Origin: Alphaproteobacteria bacterium
GTDB taxonomy: Bacteria; Pseudomonadota; Alphaproteobacteria; Micavibrionales; UBA1664
NCBI GenBank assembly: GCA_030427215.1
Contig: JAUHXB010000102.1
Coordinates: 1-5,367 of the forward strand
Reading direction: 5' to 3'
DNA length: 5,367 bases
Each line of letters begins with the position of its first letter. Position 1 is the stretch's first letter. Made by a program: the position numbers and the translations under genes. The notes under the pieces are model-generated. The model ran no database searches. It had not been told where the DNA came from and saw only the letters and a program-made list of their open reading frames with translations. Below, one piece after another: positions 4,968 to 5,367 of the stretch.

Positions 4968-5367
4968 TCAATAAATGACGATATCAACACGGTCTTTGGG
5001 TTTAATGGGAGTGTCCGCGCCCATGGATCGTATTTCAATGCGGTCTTTTGCAATGCGGTGATCTGCCAAATAATCACTAATCATCAATGCACGAGACAGT
5101 GATAATTCATTGGGATCGGTTCCACTTGAATTTTCAGCATAACCGTATATTGCAGCTGTTTTACCTTTATCGCGCTTCATACGATTGAGGACATCTGCCC
5201 CTAATATTGCCAATTGCCCGACCTCTAAATCAGATGATTTTTCTTTAAAGAAAATAATAACTGGATCACCTGATGATAAAGCCTTTGCCTTTGGTAATTT
5301 GGCGGTTTTAAAAGGTGACTCATCCCGTGTTTCGCGAAGGCGAATACGTGGTTTTGCGTTTCTTCGT
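4968..5367 (-). CDS. OmpA-like C-terminal domain protein, 5' end outside the window
   Basis: The last 132 codons of a longer gene are visible, ending in TGA at 4968-4970; the frame stays open to the right edge with no in-frame ATG. A basic, proline-containing stretch (residues 1-34) leads into an OmpA/MotB-like peptidoglycan-binding domain. Its landmarks are VIIFF at 36-40, GYAEN (75-79), LSLSRAL with the conserved arginine (Arg92), DYLADHRI, KDRIEIRSMGAD and KDRVDIVIY at the end. In this family the domain holds an envelope protein to the peptidoglycan through diaminopimelate, using an Asp and this Arg. Here the Asp position is Glu78 in GYAEN, which fits an alphaproteobacterial subgroup with GYA in place of GHTD. 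A TTG at 5211-5213 could be taken as a start, but it would cut off the first strand of the domain. Whether the whole protein is secreted or membrane bound cannot be seen. Confidence 0.88.
   Translation of the reverse strand, partial: RRNAKPRIRLRETRDESPFKTAKLPKAKALSSGDPVIIFFKEKSSDLEVGQLAILGADVLNRMKRDKGKTAAIYGYAENSSGTDPNELSLSRALMISDYLADHRIAKDRIEIRSMGADTPIKPKDRVDIVIY

Noticed and set aside
5211..5213. TTG as the start of an 81-aa protein at the right edge
   Set aside because: The open frame continues upstream to the window edge and includes the first strand of the OmpA-like domain, so the true start lies outside the window.

Overview
The window looks like a piece of an alphaproteobacterial chromosome of moderate to low G+C (five smc lines counted by hand average about 47%). 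Four things point there. The SMC protein is of the short-hinge alphaproteobacterial kind (MVHFSKLKLYGFKSFVD N-terminus, LVTKTGACMRWDG in the hinge). A DsbA-like thiol oxidoreductase gene lies directly upstream of smc. The OmpA-like domain is of the GYA...LSLSRAL...DRVDIV type. The visible start of an HNH endonuclease (PALILNADYRPLS) matches a family common in that class. Genus cannot be told from this window.

All genes are on the minus strand, so transcription runs from high to low coordinates. In that order: (1) the C-terminal 132 residues of an OmpA-like peptidoglycan-binding protein that enters from the right edge; (2) a 92-bp gap with a perfect TTGACA -35 box; (3) a membrane-anchored DsbA-family oxidoreductase with CPHC; (4) a 65-aa protein of the 4-oxalocrotonate tautomerase family; (5) a 173-bp spacer holding a 105-bp imperfect palindrome; (6) a complete smc gene; (7) a 125-bp spacer with an extended -10 promoter candidate; (8) the first 38 codons of an HNH endonuclease gene that runs off the left edge.

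The most unusual part is 3771-4122. The tautomerase gene fits almost exactly between two 19-bp inverted repeats (16/19 identical). Its Shine-Dalgarno sequence lies inside the upstream copy and its stop codon touches the downstream copy. Beyond the downstream copy is the palindrome, built from short CGCAAAG / CACAAAG-like units. The gene is about 33% G+C, lower than its neighbours. I read this as a small mobile or repeat-borne cassette inserted between dsbA and smc, two genes that are usually adjacent in Alphaproteobacteria. That is an inference: no transposase and no clear target duplication are visible.

Functionally, smc is the chromosome-organising ATPase, while the DsbA-like and OmpA-like proteins act in the periplasm or cell envelope. 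dsbA, the tautomerase gene and smc could share a transcript starting at the TTGACA promoter. The HNH gene probably has its own promoter. No tRNA, rRNA, CRISPR array or complete insertion sequence is visible, and no gene-free stretch exceeds 300 bases.
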